A DNA stretch of 64,000 nucleotides from Gammaproteobacteria bacterium HGW-Gammaproteobacteria-1. GTDB taxonomy: Bacteria; Pseudomonadota; Gammaproteobacteria; Thiohalomonadales; Thiohalomonadaceae. The DNA is taken from contig PGZL01000002.1 of the NCBI GenBank assembly GCA_002840095.1, forward strand, positions 155,872 to 219,871, in the 5' to 3' direction. The translations under genes and the position numbers were made by a program. How positions within the stretch are numbered: position 1 is the stretch's first letter; the number at the start of each line of letters is the position of its first letter. The notes under the pieces were generated by a model. It saw nothing but the letters and a program-made list of their open reading frames with translations, had not been told where the DNA came from and ran no database searches. This document shows positions 9,537 through 18,847 of the stretch, piece after piece.

Positions 9537-10026
9537 GTGAAATTTCCTTTACGCTGACAGTGCGGGTGACGGATTCGAGTATGGAATCGAATACTACGGT
9601 CTCTGGCAATGGATCGGCATAAATCTCCGCATCGATGCGAAAGCGCAGAGTGCGATCCGTGCTGTCTTTGTTGTCGACGTAGGATACCCGCACGGACTTG
9701 AAGCGCGGCTCGAAGTCCGAGAGTGTCGTTTCCAGTCGGGTGGTAAATTCGTCGCGCCGTTTTTTATCGATGATATTCACCGTAGCCAAATCCGGCAGGC
9801 CGTAATTGAGCAGTGATTTTTCCAGCTCGGCGTATTCCTCTGGCGGTGCGATAATGTGATAACGCGTATTGAGCAGTGTCTCCAGGTCACGACGTACGCT
9901 GTCGCGCATTTGTCTGAGCAATTGATGATGTCCCTGGTCTATTTCAGACTGGCTGTGCGGCTCGTTGTCGATCAAGCGATCCAGCAAGGATGGCCGCAGT
10001 TTCTTCTTTTTGTCTACGCGCGCCAT
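9529..10026 (-). CDS. tssE: TssE, gp25-like T6SS baseplate protein
   Basis: 165 aa, phage T4 gp25/GPW lysozyme-like family without lysozyme activity. It nucleates sheath assembly at the baseplate. The N-terminus PSLLDRLIDNEP and the sequence RRDLETLLNTRY are typical, as is the C-terminal immunity-like fold with SLLNYGLPDL and an RFRIDAEIYADP strand. Start ATG 10026, 4 bp after the stop of the second tssC-like gene; the stop overlaps tssF by 8 bp. Confidence 0.94.
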   Translation of the reverse strand: MARVDKKKKLRPSLLDRLIDNEPHSQSEIDQGHHQLLRQMRDSVRRDLETLLNTRYHIIAPPEEYAELEKSLLNYGLPDLATVNIIDKKRRDEFTTRLETTLSDFEPRFKSVRVSYVDNKDSTDRTLRFRIDAEIYADPLPETVVFDSILESVTRTVSVKEISHG

Positions 10027-10030
10027 ATGC

Positions 10031-11572
10031 CTATCCTATCGATGCCAGTTCGGTGACCATTTCCAGCTCTGAGACCATATGGTCGAGTTGATAGTGCGGT
10101 TTTAGGTGAATGACGCAGGCATACTCGCCGGGGCGCATCGGCAGCTCCTTGACCCGAACGTTCGCCTCGCGCAGCGGGTAGCGAGCCTGGTCGTCCCAAG
10201 CCATATCCTCGCGGCCTGTAGTGTAGCTATCCAACCACTCGCGCAGATAGTTTTCGCACTCGGACGCGCTGAGAAAAGATCCGACCTTGTCGCGGATCAT
10301 GATCTTTATGTAATGGGCAATGCGCGAACCGCATAAGATATGTTGCAGCATGGCGGACAGGCGTGCGTTGATACGGGCATCGCTTGAGCCGAACTCGCGA
10401 GGCTGCTGGATGGACTGGTTATTGTAGAAGGCGGCGTAGGGCGTGTTATAGCACTGGCACAGCGGAATGAAGCCCAGATCGCTGAGATTCTTTTCCATGT
10501 TGTCGGTGATGATTACCTCGGTCACCGGTTTGACGGCGATCCCGTCAGTATCGGTGGCGAATTCATCCGCCGGTAGCGTGGTGACAAGGCCGCCGGCGAG
10601 ATAATTGCGTGGTACGCCACGAATGTGTCCGAACCAACCGACATTGGCAAACTCGCGGATCAATATCCCGCCGAAGGCATAGCAAGCGTTACCCCATAAA
10701 TAGTTTGCGTGCCCTTTGCCGCCCACCTGTTCTTGAAAGTAAATACCCTTGTAGCTTCCGGGACGATTCAGATAGGGGCGGCGCATCAGCACGCGCGGCA
10801 GGGTCAGGCCGATAAACCGGGCGTCGGGCTTGCTGCGCAAAGCGCGCCAACGGGTGTATTCGGCCTGCACGAAGACATTGTCCAGATTGATGGGCTGGCC
10901 AAGGCCGGCGAAGTCATCCAAGCCGAAGAATTCACTGGCGGCGGCGGCAATGAAGGGGGAAAAGGATGCGGCGGCGATTTGCGCCAAGCCTTCGAGCGTG
11001 GCGATATCATCGTGCGGGTGCAGTGCGGAAACTTGGTGACTAATCTGGTAATCGCCGATCAGAACGCCATAAGGCTCGCCACCAGGCATGCCATATTCTT
11101 CATTGTATATCTTGTTAAACAACTGGCTCTGATCGAATTCGATGGCGCGGCCGATGTCCTTGACAACTTCCGCCCACGTGATGTCGAGCACTTTTATCTT
11201 GATGTTATGCGTGCCGTCGGCTTGTTCCACCAGATACGACAGGCCGCGCCAGGAGGCTTCCAGGCGCTGGTACGCCGGGTGGTGAATAATGCTATTGAGC
11301 TGCTCGCTAATCAACGCGTCAATGTCAGCAATCGTTCTGTCGATAGCATTAACGATGCCTTGCGATGTTTGTTTCGAGTGGTTTGGTATGAATTCCTTGA
11401 CCCAGTAGCGCAGCGCCTTCTCGCTATCAGTTTCGGCGAGAAACTGCGCAAGACTGATGATATAGGGCTCATGTGACACCAGATCCGCAAGTGTGACGGA
11501 GCGCGCCTTGGCAGCAAGGGAGAAGGGTAGCGACTGTGCGTACGATTCAGACACGGCGTTTCGGGTCAACAA
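10031..11572 (-). CDS. tssC: Second TssC-like T6SS sheath large-subunit protein
   Basis: 513 aa in the TssC/VipB/EvpB family. Family landmarks are RLEASWRGLSYLVEQ, FDQSQLFNKIYNEEYGMPGG, PYGVLIGDYQI, and a C-terminal stretch with PLREANVRVKELPMRPG. It is a clear paralogue of the adjacent tssC at 11658-13145. Duplicated sheath large subunits occur in some loci (ImpC/ImpD type); the second copy may form a sheath cap, a baseplate-proximal ring or an alternative sheath, but the sequence alone does not decide. The start is unsure: a TTG at 11572 is used here, a GTG at 11554 is equally possible, and neither has a strong Shine-Dalgarno. A terminator-like hairpin lies just upstream, between it and tssC. 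Confidence 0.93.
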   Translation of the reverse strand: MLTRNAVSESYAQSLPFSLAAKARSVTLADLVSHEPYIISLAQFLAETDSEKALRYWVKEFIPNHSKQTSQGIVNAIDRTIADIDALISEQLNSIIHHPAYQRLEASWRGLSYLVEQADGTHNIKIKVLDITWAEVVKDIGRAIEFDQSQLFNKIYNEEYGMPGGEPYGVLIGDYQISHQVSALHPHDDIATLEGLAQIAAASFSPFIAAAASEFFGLDDFAGLGQPINLDNVFVQAEYTRWRALRSKPDARFIGLTLPRVLMRRPYLNRPGSYKGIYFQEQVGGKGHANYLWGNACYAFGGILIREFANVGWFGHIRGVPRNYLAGGLVTTLPADEFATDTDGIAVKPVTEVIITDNMEKNLSDLGFIPLCQCYNTPYAAFYNNQSIQQPREFGSSDARINARLSAMLQHILCGSRIAHYIKIMIRDKVGSFLSASECENYLREWLDSYTTGREDMAWDDQARYPLREANVRVKELPMRPGEYACVIHLKPHYQLDHMVSELEMVTELASIG

Positions 11573-11615
11573 CTATATAGGCCAATGACCGGCGGGATGA
11601 GTAACCAGCCATTTA

Positions 11616-11654
11616 AAACCCGCCCCGGCACCGCGGAGGCGCCGGGGCGCGGGT
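11616..11654 (-). terminator. Terminator-like hairpin between the two tssC genes
   Basis: Arms at 11616-11629 and 11641-11654 form a GC-rich stem with a two-base bulge around an 11-nt loop; read on the minus strand the stem is followed by TTTTAAAT. It sits just after the tssC stop and before the second tssC-like gene, both transcribed leftward, so it may cause partial termination or protect the 3' end of tssB-tssC mRNA. Confidence 0.6.
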
Positions 11655-11657
11655 ACA

Positions 11658-13145
11658 TCAGCCGGCCTTTGGAATGTTGGCGACGAGACGCAACGAAGCG
11701 GTCAGTTCTTCCATTTGCAACCAGGGGCGTAGCCAGGCGATAGCACTGTACACGCCGGGTTGCCCCGGAACTTCCTTGACCTGAATGGCGGCCTCGGCGA
11801 GGGGATAGCGGGCTTTCATATCAGCGCTGGCGCCAGGGCTGCTGTTGACGTAATTCGAGATCCAGCGATTGAGCCACTCCTCGGCATCCGACGCTTCCAT
11901 GAAGGATCCCACCTTGTCGCGTGCCATGACCTTGAGGAAGTGGGCGATGCGCGAGGTAGCCATGAGGTAAGGCAGACGGGCGGAGATTTCCGAATTCGCG
12001 GTAGCATTCGGATCATCGAACTTCTTGGGCTTTTGGGTGGTCTGTGCGCCGAAGAACACGGCGTAGTCAGTATTCTTGTAGTGGCACAGCGGCAGGAAGC
12101 CGAGCTTGCTCAGTTCGGCCTCCCGACGATCGGTGATGCCGATTTCAGTCGGGCATTTCTGGTCCATGTCGCCGTCATCGCTGGCGAATACATGGCTGGG
12201 AAGGCCCTCGACCTTGCCACCACCTTCGGCGCCGCGGATGCTGGTACACCAACCGTATTCGGCAAAGGCGCGGGTCAGTACCGCACCCATCGCATATGAG
12301 GCGTTCATCCAACAGTAATCATCGTGGCTGCGTTCCAGTTGGCGGCCATAGCTGTCGATATTGCCCTCTTCGAAGTTGAAGGCCTCAATCGGTTTGGTTT
12401 CGGCACCATAGGGCAGGCGGGCCAATACGCGCGGCATGGTCAGCACCACAAAGCGGGAGTCTTCGCTGTCACGGAAGCTGCGCCACTTGATGTATTCCGC
12501 CGATTCGAAGATTTTTTCCAGATCGCGCGGCTTCGACAGCTCGGTAAAGCTCTCGAATCCAAACATCTGCGGGGCAGACGCCGTAATGAAGGGGCAGAAG
12601 CCTGCTGCCGCAATGTTTGACATATTGCTGAGCAGATCGACGTCATCGGGATGGGCGGAGAACTCATAGTCACCGATGATGGCACTGAAGGGCTCGCCGC
12701 CCGCGATGCCGAATTCGCTCTCGTAGATTTTCTTGAAAGTCTGGCTTTGATCGAATTCCACCGCCTTTTCCAGGTCGCGAGTCAGCTCTTTCTTGCTGAT
12801 ATTCAGCATGCGGATTTTCAGCTGCGAACTCGTCTCCGAGTTGGAAATGAGGTGATGCAGGCCGCGCCACGAACCTTCCAGCTGCTGGAACTTTTCATTG
12901 CGCATGATTGCTGACAATTGGGAGCTCAGGGCACGATCGATGGCGGCGATCGCCGAATTTATCGTGACAGTGAGATTCTTGTCCCAGCTGACCGTGCCCT
13001 TCATCGCCTCCTGGGTCAGGGCCTTGAGCAATTCCTCGGTTTCATCACGCGGGGTTTGCTTGGTTGCGCCAATGGCCTGTTCGAGGAAACTGACTTCCTC
13101 GACGACGGCCTCTTGTGCTTCAGCCTGTAATTCCTTGCTCATCAT
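11658..13145 (-). CDS. tssC: TssC, T6SS contractile sheath large subunit
   Basis: 495 aa, VipB/ImpC/EvpB family. With TssB it builds the contractile sheath around the Hcp tube. Family signatures: [51 protein letters not shown], and the C-terminal [19 protein letters not shown] plus [17 protein letters not shown]. Length is normal for TssC. The tandem ATG start overlaps the tssB stop (ATGA at 13142-13145), the usual coupled arrangement that balances the two sheath subunits. Confidence 0.97.
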   Translation of the reverse strand: MMSKELQAEAQEAVVEEVSFLEQAIGATKQTPRDETEELLKALTQEAMKGTVSWDKNLTVTINSAIAAIDRALSSQLSAIMRNEKFQQLEGSWRGLHHLISNSETSSQLKIRMLNISKKELTRDLEKAVEFDQSQTFKKIYESEFGIAGGEPFSAIIGDYEFSAHPDDVDLLSNMSNIAAAGFCPFITASAPQMFGFESFTELSKPRDLEKIFESAEYIKWRSFRDSEDSRFVVLTMPRVLARLPYGAETKPIEAFNFEEGNIDSYGRQLERSHDDYCWMNASYAMGAVLTRAFAEYGWCTSIRGAEGGGKVEGLPSHVFASDDGDMDQKCPTEIGITDRREAELSKLGFLPLCHYKNTDYAVFFGAQTTQKPKKFDDPNATANSEISARLPYLMATSRIAHFLKVMARDKVGSFMEASDAEEWLNRWISNYVNSSPGASADMKARYPLAEAAIQVKEVPGQPGVYSAIAWLRPWLQMEELTASLRLVANIPKAG

Positions 13146-13666
13146 TTGTCACCCTTCTCGTTACCACTCTCTTCCAAGCCAAGCTCTTTGGATATGGCGG
13201 CCATGGCTTCCTTGTTGTTGAGAATGTTTTCGAGGATCGCTTCGAGCTTGTCTGAACGATCGGCCTTGGTTAGTAGATCACGCAGTTTGTTGCGGGTTTC
13301 CATCAGCTTCTTCAGTGGCTCGATCTTGTCCACGATCTTATGCGGTTCGAAGTCGTCCATGCTTTTGAAATCCAGATTGACGGCCATTTCGGTGCCGTTG
13401 CCATCCAGGGTGTTCTCGACCTTCATATTGAGCTGCGGTGCGACGTTGCCCATGACTTCATTGAAGTTATCCCGGTCAATCTGGGAAAACTTGCGGTCTT
13501 TGAGCGCTTTTTTGGTATCAACGTTGTCGCCGGAGTAATCACCCATGACACCCATGACAAAAGGAATTTCCTTTTTGCTGAGCGCGCCACTGGTTTCGAC
13601 GTCGTATGTGATGTGTACCCGGGGCTTCCGAACCCGTTTCAGCTTGTCATGAATGCTTTCTGCCAT
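13142..13666 (-). CDS. tssB: TssB, T6SS contractile sheath small subunit
   Basis: 174 aa, VipA/ImpB family. Landmarks are the N-terminal [36 protein letters not shown], and the helical C-terminus ([19 protein letters not shown]) that ends in the helix recognised by ClpV in related systems. A Shine-Dalgarno (GAGGAA) lies 7 nt upstream of ATG 13666. It is separated from tssA by 186 bp, which may hold an internal promoter, and overlaps tssC by 4 bp. Confidence 0.97.
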   Translation of the reverse strand: MAESIHDKLKRVRKPRVHITYDVETSGALSKKEIPFVMGVMGDYSGDNVDTKKALKDRKFSQIDRDNFNEVMGNVAPQLNMKVENTLDGNGTEMAVNLDFKSMDDFEPHKIVDKIEPLKKLMETRNKLRDLLTKADRSDKLEAILENILNNKEAMAAISKELGLEESGNEKGDK

Positions 13667-13852
13667 AACCAGTTCCTCATGGTTGAACTTTCAAAAGTAT
13701 TGCACCACGCCTTGTCGCTCAAGTCAGGTCCAATGTGTATATAACCTATCGCCACCACCGTCTTGCGGCTTTCTTCGGGTGAGTTGACGTCAACCCGCTC
13801 GGTCTTATTGAACAATCAACCGATCGCCCTTGGATCACCTTATTCGACGGTA
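13667..13852 (-). promoter_or_regulatory. tssA-tssB spacer with a 12-bp perfect palindrome
   Basis: This 186-bp gap within the leftward arm contains GTTGACGTCAAC at 13783-13794, a perfect palindrome. Reading leftward, a weak sigma70-like pair TTGAGC-17 nt-TACTTT occurs nearer tssB. Either an internal promoter or a regulator site is plausible; neither is proven. Confidence 0.35.
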
Positions 13853-14953
13853 TTAATCATCACTGACCTTTACCCCCGTCAGCGAGCTGAATGTATTGCG
13901 AGAACCCGAGTCCGGTATCAATTCATGAATCAGATCCCCCAGCGGCATGTTGCCCCACCGGACGGCCTTCTCGATGACATAGGAAATCGGCGAGTGGGGT
14001 TCCGTCTGGCGGAAAAATTCGGAGATCTGCGCCAGCTGTCGGAAGGCATCGTCACGTGACCGGACCGGGCCCACGTTCGGTGTACCGGGGGCGGCTGGGC
14101 CGGCGTCGTCCGTATGAGCCGTATCATCGGCTGGCTGTTCTGTGGCCTGCGGCAACTTGAGCTTCGCAATATGTGTTATCGCGCCCAGGATGTCGCTCAG
14201 TGTGCCGATTATATTGCTGGCCGGGGGGGAGTCGTGGATGCCACAGCGTTCGTCGAGCAGTTGACTGATTCGCTTGTATTCTTCCAGCGCATCACGCACG
14301 TCGTCGCGCAGGTCGACATAGAAGGACTGTTCGGATTGGTCGACTGCCGTCTGGATGTCATCGACACTGAAGCCATTTTTGGCGATGAGATCGGCGCGGC
14401 CCTGTTCATCGGTGACGCGCTGAGCGTCCAGGGCCTGTTTGTATTGCCAGTAGGTGTAGGGGCCGTGTGCGCCTTGGGTAATGGGGACGCTGCGCATCGG
14501 AGCAATGAGTACGCCTTCGGCGCCTTCCCCGTTGAGCCCGGTCAAGGCTGCGACGCGGGTAGCGATTCCGTCTTCGTCCGGCAGTGGATAGAGGTCGTCC
14601 CAATATTGCTCAATCATCTGGCGGATAAGGGAAAAGCCATCGCGCAGCCCCTGAAAACCCGCGCGGCGGACCAGCGCCTCGGTGTACCAGCTGGCGATCT
14701 CCAGGTCCTTGGCCTGGCCTTTCAGAATATCCGGAGCCAGTTGCAGCACCGTGCGCCAGTGTTCGTCAGCCTGGGTGCTGTCATTGTCGAAGATGTTGCT
14801 GCGTTCGGCAGCGCGTGCACCCTTGCGGGCATCACGAATGCGGGAATATTCGGAGGTTACTGAGACATTCAGCCTGATATCGCTCCCAACAGCACTCTCG
14901 GCCGAAACAGGCTCAAGCATACTATTGATATCGATATACTGTGGTGACGCCAT
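13853..14953 (-). CDS. tssA: TssA, T6SS assembly protein
   Basis: 366 aa, ImpA_N-domain family; TssA proteins bind the baseplate and the growing sheath end. The N-terminal domain is seen at EIASWYTEALVRRAGFQGLR and the DGFSLIRQMIEQYWDDLYPL stretch, which is the family hallmark. The C-terminal end FRQTEPHSPISYVIEKAVRW with GNMPLGDLI is typical of short TssA proteins. The frame is open to 15061, but ATG 14953 (MASPQYIDINSML) follows a GAGGG element and begins directly at the family's N-terminal region, so it was chosen. It is the first gene of the leftward arm. Confidence 0.94.
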   Translation of the reverse strand: MASPQYIDINSMLEPVSAESAVGSDIRLNVSVTSEYSRIRDARKGARAAERSNIFDNDSTQADEHWRTVLQLAPDILKGQAKDLEIASWYTEALVRRAGFQGLRDGFSLIRQMIEQYWDDLYPLPDEDGIATRVAALTGLNGEGAEGVLIAPMRSVPITQGAHGPYTYWQYKQALDAQRVTDEQGRADLIAKNGFSVDDIQTAVDQSEQSFYVDLRDDVRDALEEYKRISQLLDERCGIHDSPPASNIIGTLSDILGAITHIAKLKLPQATEQPADDTAHTDDAGPAAPGTPNVGPVRSRDDAFRQLAQISEFFRQTEPHSPISYVIEKAVRWGNMPLGDLIHELIPDSGSRNTFSSLTGVKVSDD

Positions 14954-15279
14954 GTCCAAGTTCCCTCTGAGTTTTACGGGCCTGAGACCCGCATGCAAAT
15001 CCTGTGCAGACGCTTTGATATGAATTACGCGATACCTTCCCGGCGCCCATAGCCTGTACAACGACCACCCTTACTGGTATATCGGCGGCGCTGTTTCACT
15101 GCTGTGTCGCATGATACTTAGGGCATCAGGGTGTTGTCCAAAAAATGTACTTCACCCGGCTGTCCGTGGAGGCATTGTTAAGTTGCAACGGAGTTAGTTT
15201 ACATGTTTATATACCACGCGCAAAATAATAGGGGAAATAGTTCAGAGATGTAAACACGTTATTCTTTCGTGATAATTGG

Positions 15280-15294
15280 CCACTATTTTAGTGG
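15280..15294. promoter_or_regulatory. 15-bp inverted repeat, possible operator
   Basis: CCACTA-TTT-TAGTGG is a perfect 6-bp inverted repeat with a 3-nt spacer, in the middle of the divergent T6SS promoter region. It is followed by an AT-rich GATAAAAT. A transcription-factor site is possible; the factor is unknown. Confidence 0.35.
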
Positions 15295-15324
15295 GATAAA
15301 ATTCAGCGAATACGAGGCTGAGTG

Positions 15325-15341
15325 TAACGCAGGTTGCGTTA
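15325..15341. promoter_or_regulatory. 17-bp inverted repeat upstream of tagH, possible operator
   Basis: TAACGCA-GGT-TGCGTTA is a perfect 7-bp inverted repeat with a 3-nt centre, about 50 bp before the tagH start and immediately before a TATTAT -10-like element. Geometry fits a dimeric helix-turn-helix regulator. Confidence 0.45.
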
Positions 15342-15388
15342 AGTAGTTATTATGATTACGGTGTCACACCGGCAGTCATGGAGACGGA

Positions 15389-16909
15389 ATGGGTTCAGGG
15401 AGCGAATGCGTGTCAATCGAAATTTCCATAGTCAGATCTCCCAAGCACGTTCAGCATACGAAGACGTCGCATTGCTTTGCGACGCAGGGCGGTTCACTGG
15501 GCCGTGGGCCGGACAATGCCTGGGTGCTGGAAGACCCTGAGCGCTTTATCTCCACCCGGCATTCCCAGATAGTGTATGAAAACGGTCGGTATTATCTGGC
15601 CGACCTGAGCACCAATGGCACCTTTTATAATGGTGCAGCCGAGCCTATCGGTAACGGCAACCGGGTTCCCCTTAAAGACGGCGACCGCTTCAGTCTAAGC
15701 GACTACGAATTCGAGGTGCGTGAGCGGGCAGACGGTAGCGCGGCCGGAATGCCGGAGGATGATCCCTTTGCGCTCAATGGCTTCGCGGGGCATTCCTCGA
15801 TGGATGACGCCGATTTGAGCGGATTCGCCAGCAGCTACGTTGGCAGTGACCCCTTCGCCAACCCTGTGGCCGCCCCCCTGCCCGCGCTCGGGTCGCTGAT
15901 TGAGCCGGACTACGCAGAAACCGACCCCCTTGCTGTGCTGGACCGGGTCGGGCAGCCGTCTCAGGCCAACCCGTTTCTCGAACCCTTTGCTCCAAGCCAG
16001 CCGGACAACGCCGATCCCATGCAACAGGCGATGGCCTGGCCGAGCGCCATTCCGGAAGACTGGGACAATGAGCTTGGCGGGCACGAGCCGCCGGTAGCGC
16101 CTGTCAGTGCTCCGCCAGCCCAGGCCCCGTTCAATGCGGCCGACTCCAATACCCTCGAGATGTTGCGCATGGCGGAGGAAAAGTGCGAGGCGCTGGAGAC
16201 GGAAAACCGGGCATTGCTCGCCGAGATTACGCAGCTGCGGCAAAAGCTCAAGAACGTCGGGCAGACCACGGCGCCCAAAGCCGTGGAACGCAGGGTACAC
16301 GAGACTGACGAATCCCTGATCGAAGTGATGGGACTGGGGGGCTGGGACCTGTCCGAGGCCAAGCGGCTGGAGGTCAGCAACATCGCAGGACAGATCGTGC
16401 GCGAGACACTTATCGGGCTGATGCAGGCCCTGAGTTTTCGTAAGAAGATCAAGGAAGAGTTCCGCATCAATGTGACAACGATACAACCTGTCGAGAATAA
16501 CCCGTTGAAGTTTTCCGCCAACCTCGAGGACGCCCTGGAGAACATGTTTGTGCGCGAGAACAAAGCCTACATGCGGCCACTCGATGCGGTCCGCGAGGGA
16601 TTTCAGGGGATTTCCGAACATCAGGTGGCCGTGCTGTCCGGCATCCAGGCCGCCTTTCGAGGCATGATCGAGCGCTTTGACCCTGATTCTTTGGAAAAAC
16701 GCTTCGAGAAATACCGCAAGGCCGGGGTCATCAAGGTTGGACAGAAAAGTAAGAACTGGGATTCATACCGGGAGTTTCACCAGGATCTGGTGAACAACCT
16801 GGACAATTCCTTTCAGCATTTATTTGGCTACGACTTCATGCAGGCCTACGAGGATCAGTTGCAGCGTCTGGTGATGTCGCGTCGTGCCAAGGCCAAGGCG
16901 AAATCCTGA
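15389..16909 (+). CDS. tagH: TagH/Fha, FHA-domain T6SS regulator
   Basis: 506 aa. The N-terminal FHA domain (about residues 12-110) has the phospho-threonine-binding residues: GSLGRGPDN, STRHSQIVYENGRYYL and LADLSTNGTFYNG. A long Pro/Ala-rich linker with a short coiled coil (MAEEKCEALETENRALL) leads to the ImpI/VasC C-terminal domain (LGGWDLSEAKRLEVSNIAGQ onward), which is typical of T6SS TagH. Such proteins bind phosphorylated T6SS partners and promote assembly. ATG 15389 has GGAG 5 nt upstream; a GTG at 15410 with AGGGAG 7 nt upstream starts closer to the domain and is equally plausible. First gene of the rightward arm, together with the kinase and phosphatase genes downstream. Confidence 0.93.
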   Translation: MGSGSECVSIEISIVRSPKHVQHTKTSHCFATQGGSLGRGPDNAWVLEDPERFISTRHSQIVYENGRYYLADLSTNGTFYNGAAEPIGNGNRVPLKDGDRFSLSDYEFEVRERADGSAAGMPEDDPFALNGFAGHSSMDDADLSGFASSYVGSDPFANPVAAPLPALGSLIEPDYAETDPLAVLDRVGQPSQANPFLEPFAPSQPDNADPMQQAMAWPSAIPEDWDNELGGHEPPVAPVSAPPAQAPFNAADSNTLEMLRMAEEKCEALETENRALLAEITQLRQKLKNVGQTTAPKAVERRVHETDESLIEVMGLGGWDLSEAKRLEVSNIAGQIVRETLIGLMQALSFRKKIKEEFRINVTTIQPVENNPLKFSANLEDALENMFVRENKAYMRPLDAVREGFQGISEHQVAVLSGIQAAFRGMIERFDPDSLEKRFEKYRKAGVIKVGQKSKNWDSYREFHQDLVNNLDNSFQHLFGYDFMQAYEDQLQRLVMSRRAKAKAKS

Positions 16910-16925
16910 ATAACACGGGTGTGAA

Positions 16926-17420
16926 ATGAGAATGGAATATATAGCCAAGCTGTGCATCGCGGGCATGTTGGCCGTGTCGTTAACCGCCTGTAGCACGATC
17001 AATACCAAGGTCGGCGGCGTGTTCGGGATGGATACCGATCTCAAGCTGACCTTCGAGGCCGATACCGGCATCAATCCGGATGACAACAAGAAGCCGGCGC
17101 CCTTGTTCGTGCGCCTGTATGAACTCAAGTCCGACAAGCAGTTCCGCAATGCCAACTTCATCGACCTGTATGAACGAGACAAGGAGGTTCTTGGCGCGGA
17201 CATGATCGCCAAGCAGAACCTCAAGCACATCGCACCGGGAGAGACGAGACAGGATGAATATGTGCTCGATACGCAAACGCGATTTGTCGGGCTGTTTGCC
17301 GAGTTCTCGCAGTATAAGGATGCCTCGTTCAAGGTGATTATACCGGTGGCGCCGACTAACGTGGTTGCCTCGTCAGCGGTCGTTTCAGTGTCGGGCAACC
17401 GGATCAGTGTGACGCACTGA
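16926..17420 (+). CDS. tssJ: TssJ, T6SS outer-membrane lipoprotein
   Basis: 164 aa, SciN/TssJ family. The signal peptide ends in lipobox LTAC with Cys at residue 22. The mature beta-sandwich domain includes LFVRLYELKSDKQFRNANF and FIDLYERDKEVLG, which are TssJ signatures (the loop that contacts TssM). TssJ-TssL-TssM form the membrane complex; TssJ sits in the outer membrane facing the periplasm. It lies 16 bp after tagH and before tssK. Confidence 0.95.
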   Translation: MRMEYIAKLCIAGMLAVSLTACSTINTKVGGVFGMDTDLKLTFEADTGINPDDNKKPAPLFVRLYELKSDKQFRNANFIDLYERDKEVLGADMIAKQNLKHIAPGETRQDEYVLDTQTRFVGLFAEFSQYKDASFKVIIPVAPTNVVASSAVVSVSGNRISVTH

Positions 17421-17453
17421 GGGCTTGCGCACGCAGGCATTCTGGTGAGGGAC

Positions 17454-17470
17454 GCCGGCCAAATGCCGGC
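17454..17470 (+). other. Short hairpin between tssJ and tssK
   Basis: GCCGGC-CAAAT-GCCGGC forms a 6-bp stem with a 5-nt loop and no T-run, so it is not a standard terminator. It may stabilise or process the message between the two genes. Confidence 0.3.
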
Positions 17471-17495
17471 AGAAAAGTAAACGGAATACAGCATT

Positions 17496-18830
17496 ATGTC
17501 ATTTGACAATAAAGTGGTGTGGTCGGAGGGGATGTTTCTCAATCCCCAGCATTTTCAGCAACAAGAACGCTATATCGAGCACTACATCAACAGTAAGTGC
17601 AGTGCTTACGGCGCCTATGGCTGGGGTGTGCATGAGCTGTCTGTAGATCAGGAACTGCTCAAGCTGGGCAAGATATCGCTGCTCAGTGCACGGGGCGTTT
17701 TCCCGGACGGCACGCCGTTCAATTTCCCGGCACCCGATGACCCACCCCCTGTGCTGGAGGTCCCCGTCAACACACACGAGAAGATCGTGTATCTGGCGAT
17801 ACCAGTCAGACGGCCCGGTGCCGTCGATGTGCTCACCGGTGATGATGCGCAGGGGATGGCCCGCTACTTCTCTTCCAAGGTCGAGCTGCGTGATGTGACG
17901 CTCGACGGCGGCGACTCGATCTCCGTTGACATTGGGAAATTGCGTATGCGGCTGTTGCTCGAGTCGGATGATCAGAGCGGCTATGCCTGCGTCGGGATTC
18001 TGCGAATTGCCGAGGCGCGTGAAGACAAGAATGTCCTGCTCGATGAACAGTATATTCCGACCTGCCTGGATGCCAGCGCGTCGCCTCGTCTGAGCGGCTT
18101 TCTCTCGGAGCTGGTCGGCTTGCTGCATCACCGGGGCGAATCCATAGCCGGTCGCCTGGCGGATACCGGACGCGGCGGCACCGCTGAAATCGCCGATTAT
18201 ATGCTGCTGCAGTTGGTTAATCGCCTGGAGCCCATGGCGAAGTATCTGTCGCGTATGCAGGGGCTGCATCCGGTAGACCTCTTTTCCGAGTCGGTGCAAA
18301 TGGTTGGCGAGCTTTCGACGTTCACCGCAAAAAACAAACGTCCGCCGGAATTCCCTGCCTATCTGCACGATGATTTACAGGCGACGTTCACTCCGGTGAT
18401 TGCCGCGTTGCGCCAGAGCCTGACCATGGTCTACGAACAGACCGCCATCGGCCTGTCTTTGGTGGAAAAGAAATACGGCATACGCGTGGCGCAGATTCCG
18501 GACCGCAGTCTGTTGTCCACGGCGAGCTTTGTGCTCGCGGTACGCGCGGATGTGCCGGAGAACTCCATCCGCTCACACCTGCCGGTACAAATGAAGATCG
18601 GACCGGTCGAGCGGATTCGCCAGTTGGTCAACGCCGCCATGCCGGGTATCCCGATCAAGTCCTTGCCTGTGGCACCAAGGCAGATTCCCTATCATTCCGG
18701 ATTTGTCTATTTCGAGCTTGAGCGTAATACGCCTTTCTGGAAAGAGTTGCAGAACTCCGGCGGCTTTGCCGTGCATGTCGGTGGTGACTTCCCCGGACTG
18801 GAGCTCGAGTTCTGGGCCATTCGTCAGTAG
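17496..18830 (+). CDS. tssK: TssK, T6SS baseplate-membrane complex adaptor
   Basis: 444 aa, VasE/ImpJ family. The N-terminus VVWSEGMFLNPQHFQQQERY is the family hallmark; YLSRMQGLHPVDLFSES and the C-terminal domain (FELERNTPFWKELQNSGGFA) complete it. TssK trimers join the TssEFG baseplate to the TssL/TssM membrane complex on the cytoplasmic side. Length is normal. Followed by tssL after 17 bp. Confidence 0.97.
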   Translation: MSFDNKVVWSEGMFLNPQHFQQQERYIEHYINSKCSAYGAYGWGVHELSVDQELLKLGKISLLSARGVFPDGTPFNFPAPDDPPPVLEVPVNTHEKIVYLAIPVRRPGAVDVLTGDDAQGMARYFSSKVELRDVTLDGGDSISVDIGKLRMRLLLESDDQSGYACVGILRIAEAREDKNVLLDEQYIPTCLDASASPRLSGFLSELVGLLHHRGESIAGRLADTGRGGTAEIADYMLLQLVNRLEPMAKYLSRMQGLHPVDLFSESVQMVGELSTFTAKNKRPPEFPAYLHDDLQATFTPVIAALRQSLTMVYEQTAIGLSLVEKKYGIRVAQIPDRSLLSTASFVLAVRADVPENSIRSHLPVQMKIGPVERIRQLVNAAMPGIPIKSLPVAPRQIPYHSGFVYFELERNTPFWKELQNSGGFAVHVGGDFPGLELEFWAIRQ

Positions 18831-18847
18831 GCTCACTGGAGAAGTGC

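Larger units (their letters stand above)
14954..15388. promoter_or_regulatory. Divergent T6SS regulatory region
   Basis: These 435 bp between tssA (leftward) and tagH (rightward) hold no gene and are AT-richer than the flanks. Several symmetric elements are present: GTTGCAAC at 15182-15189; GTTTACAT at 15197-15204 with its inverted copy ATGTAAAC at 15248-15255; CCACTA-TTT-TAGTGG at 15280-15294; and TAACGCA-GGT-TGCGTTA at 15325-15341. -10-like TATTAT (15348-15353) lies just after the last. It must drive both arms, but transcription starts cannot be fixed by eye. Confidence 0.6.
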
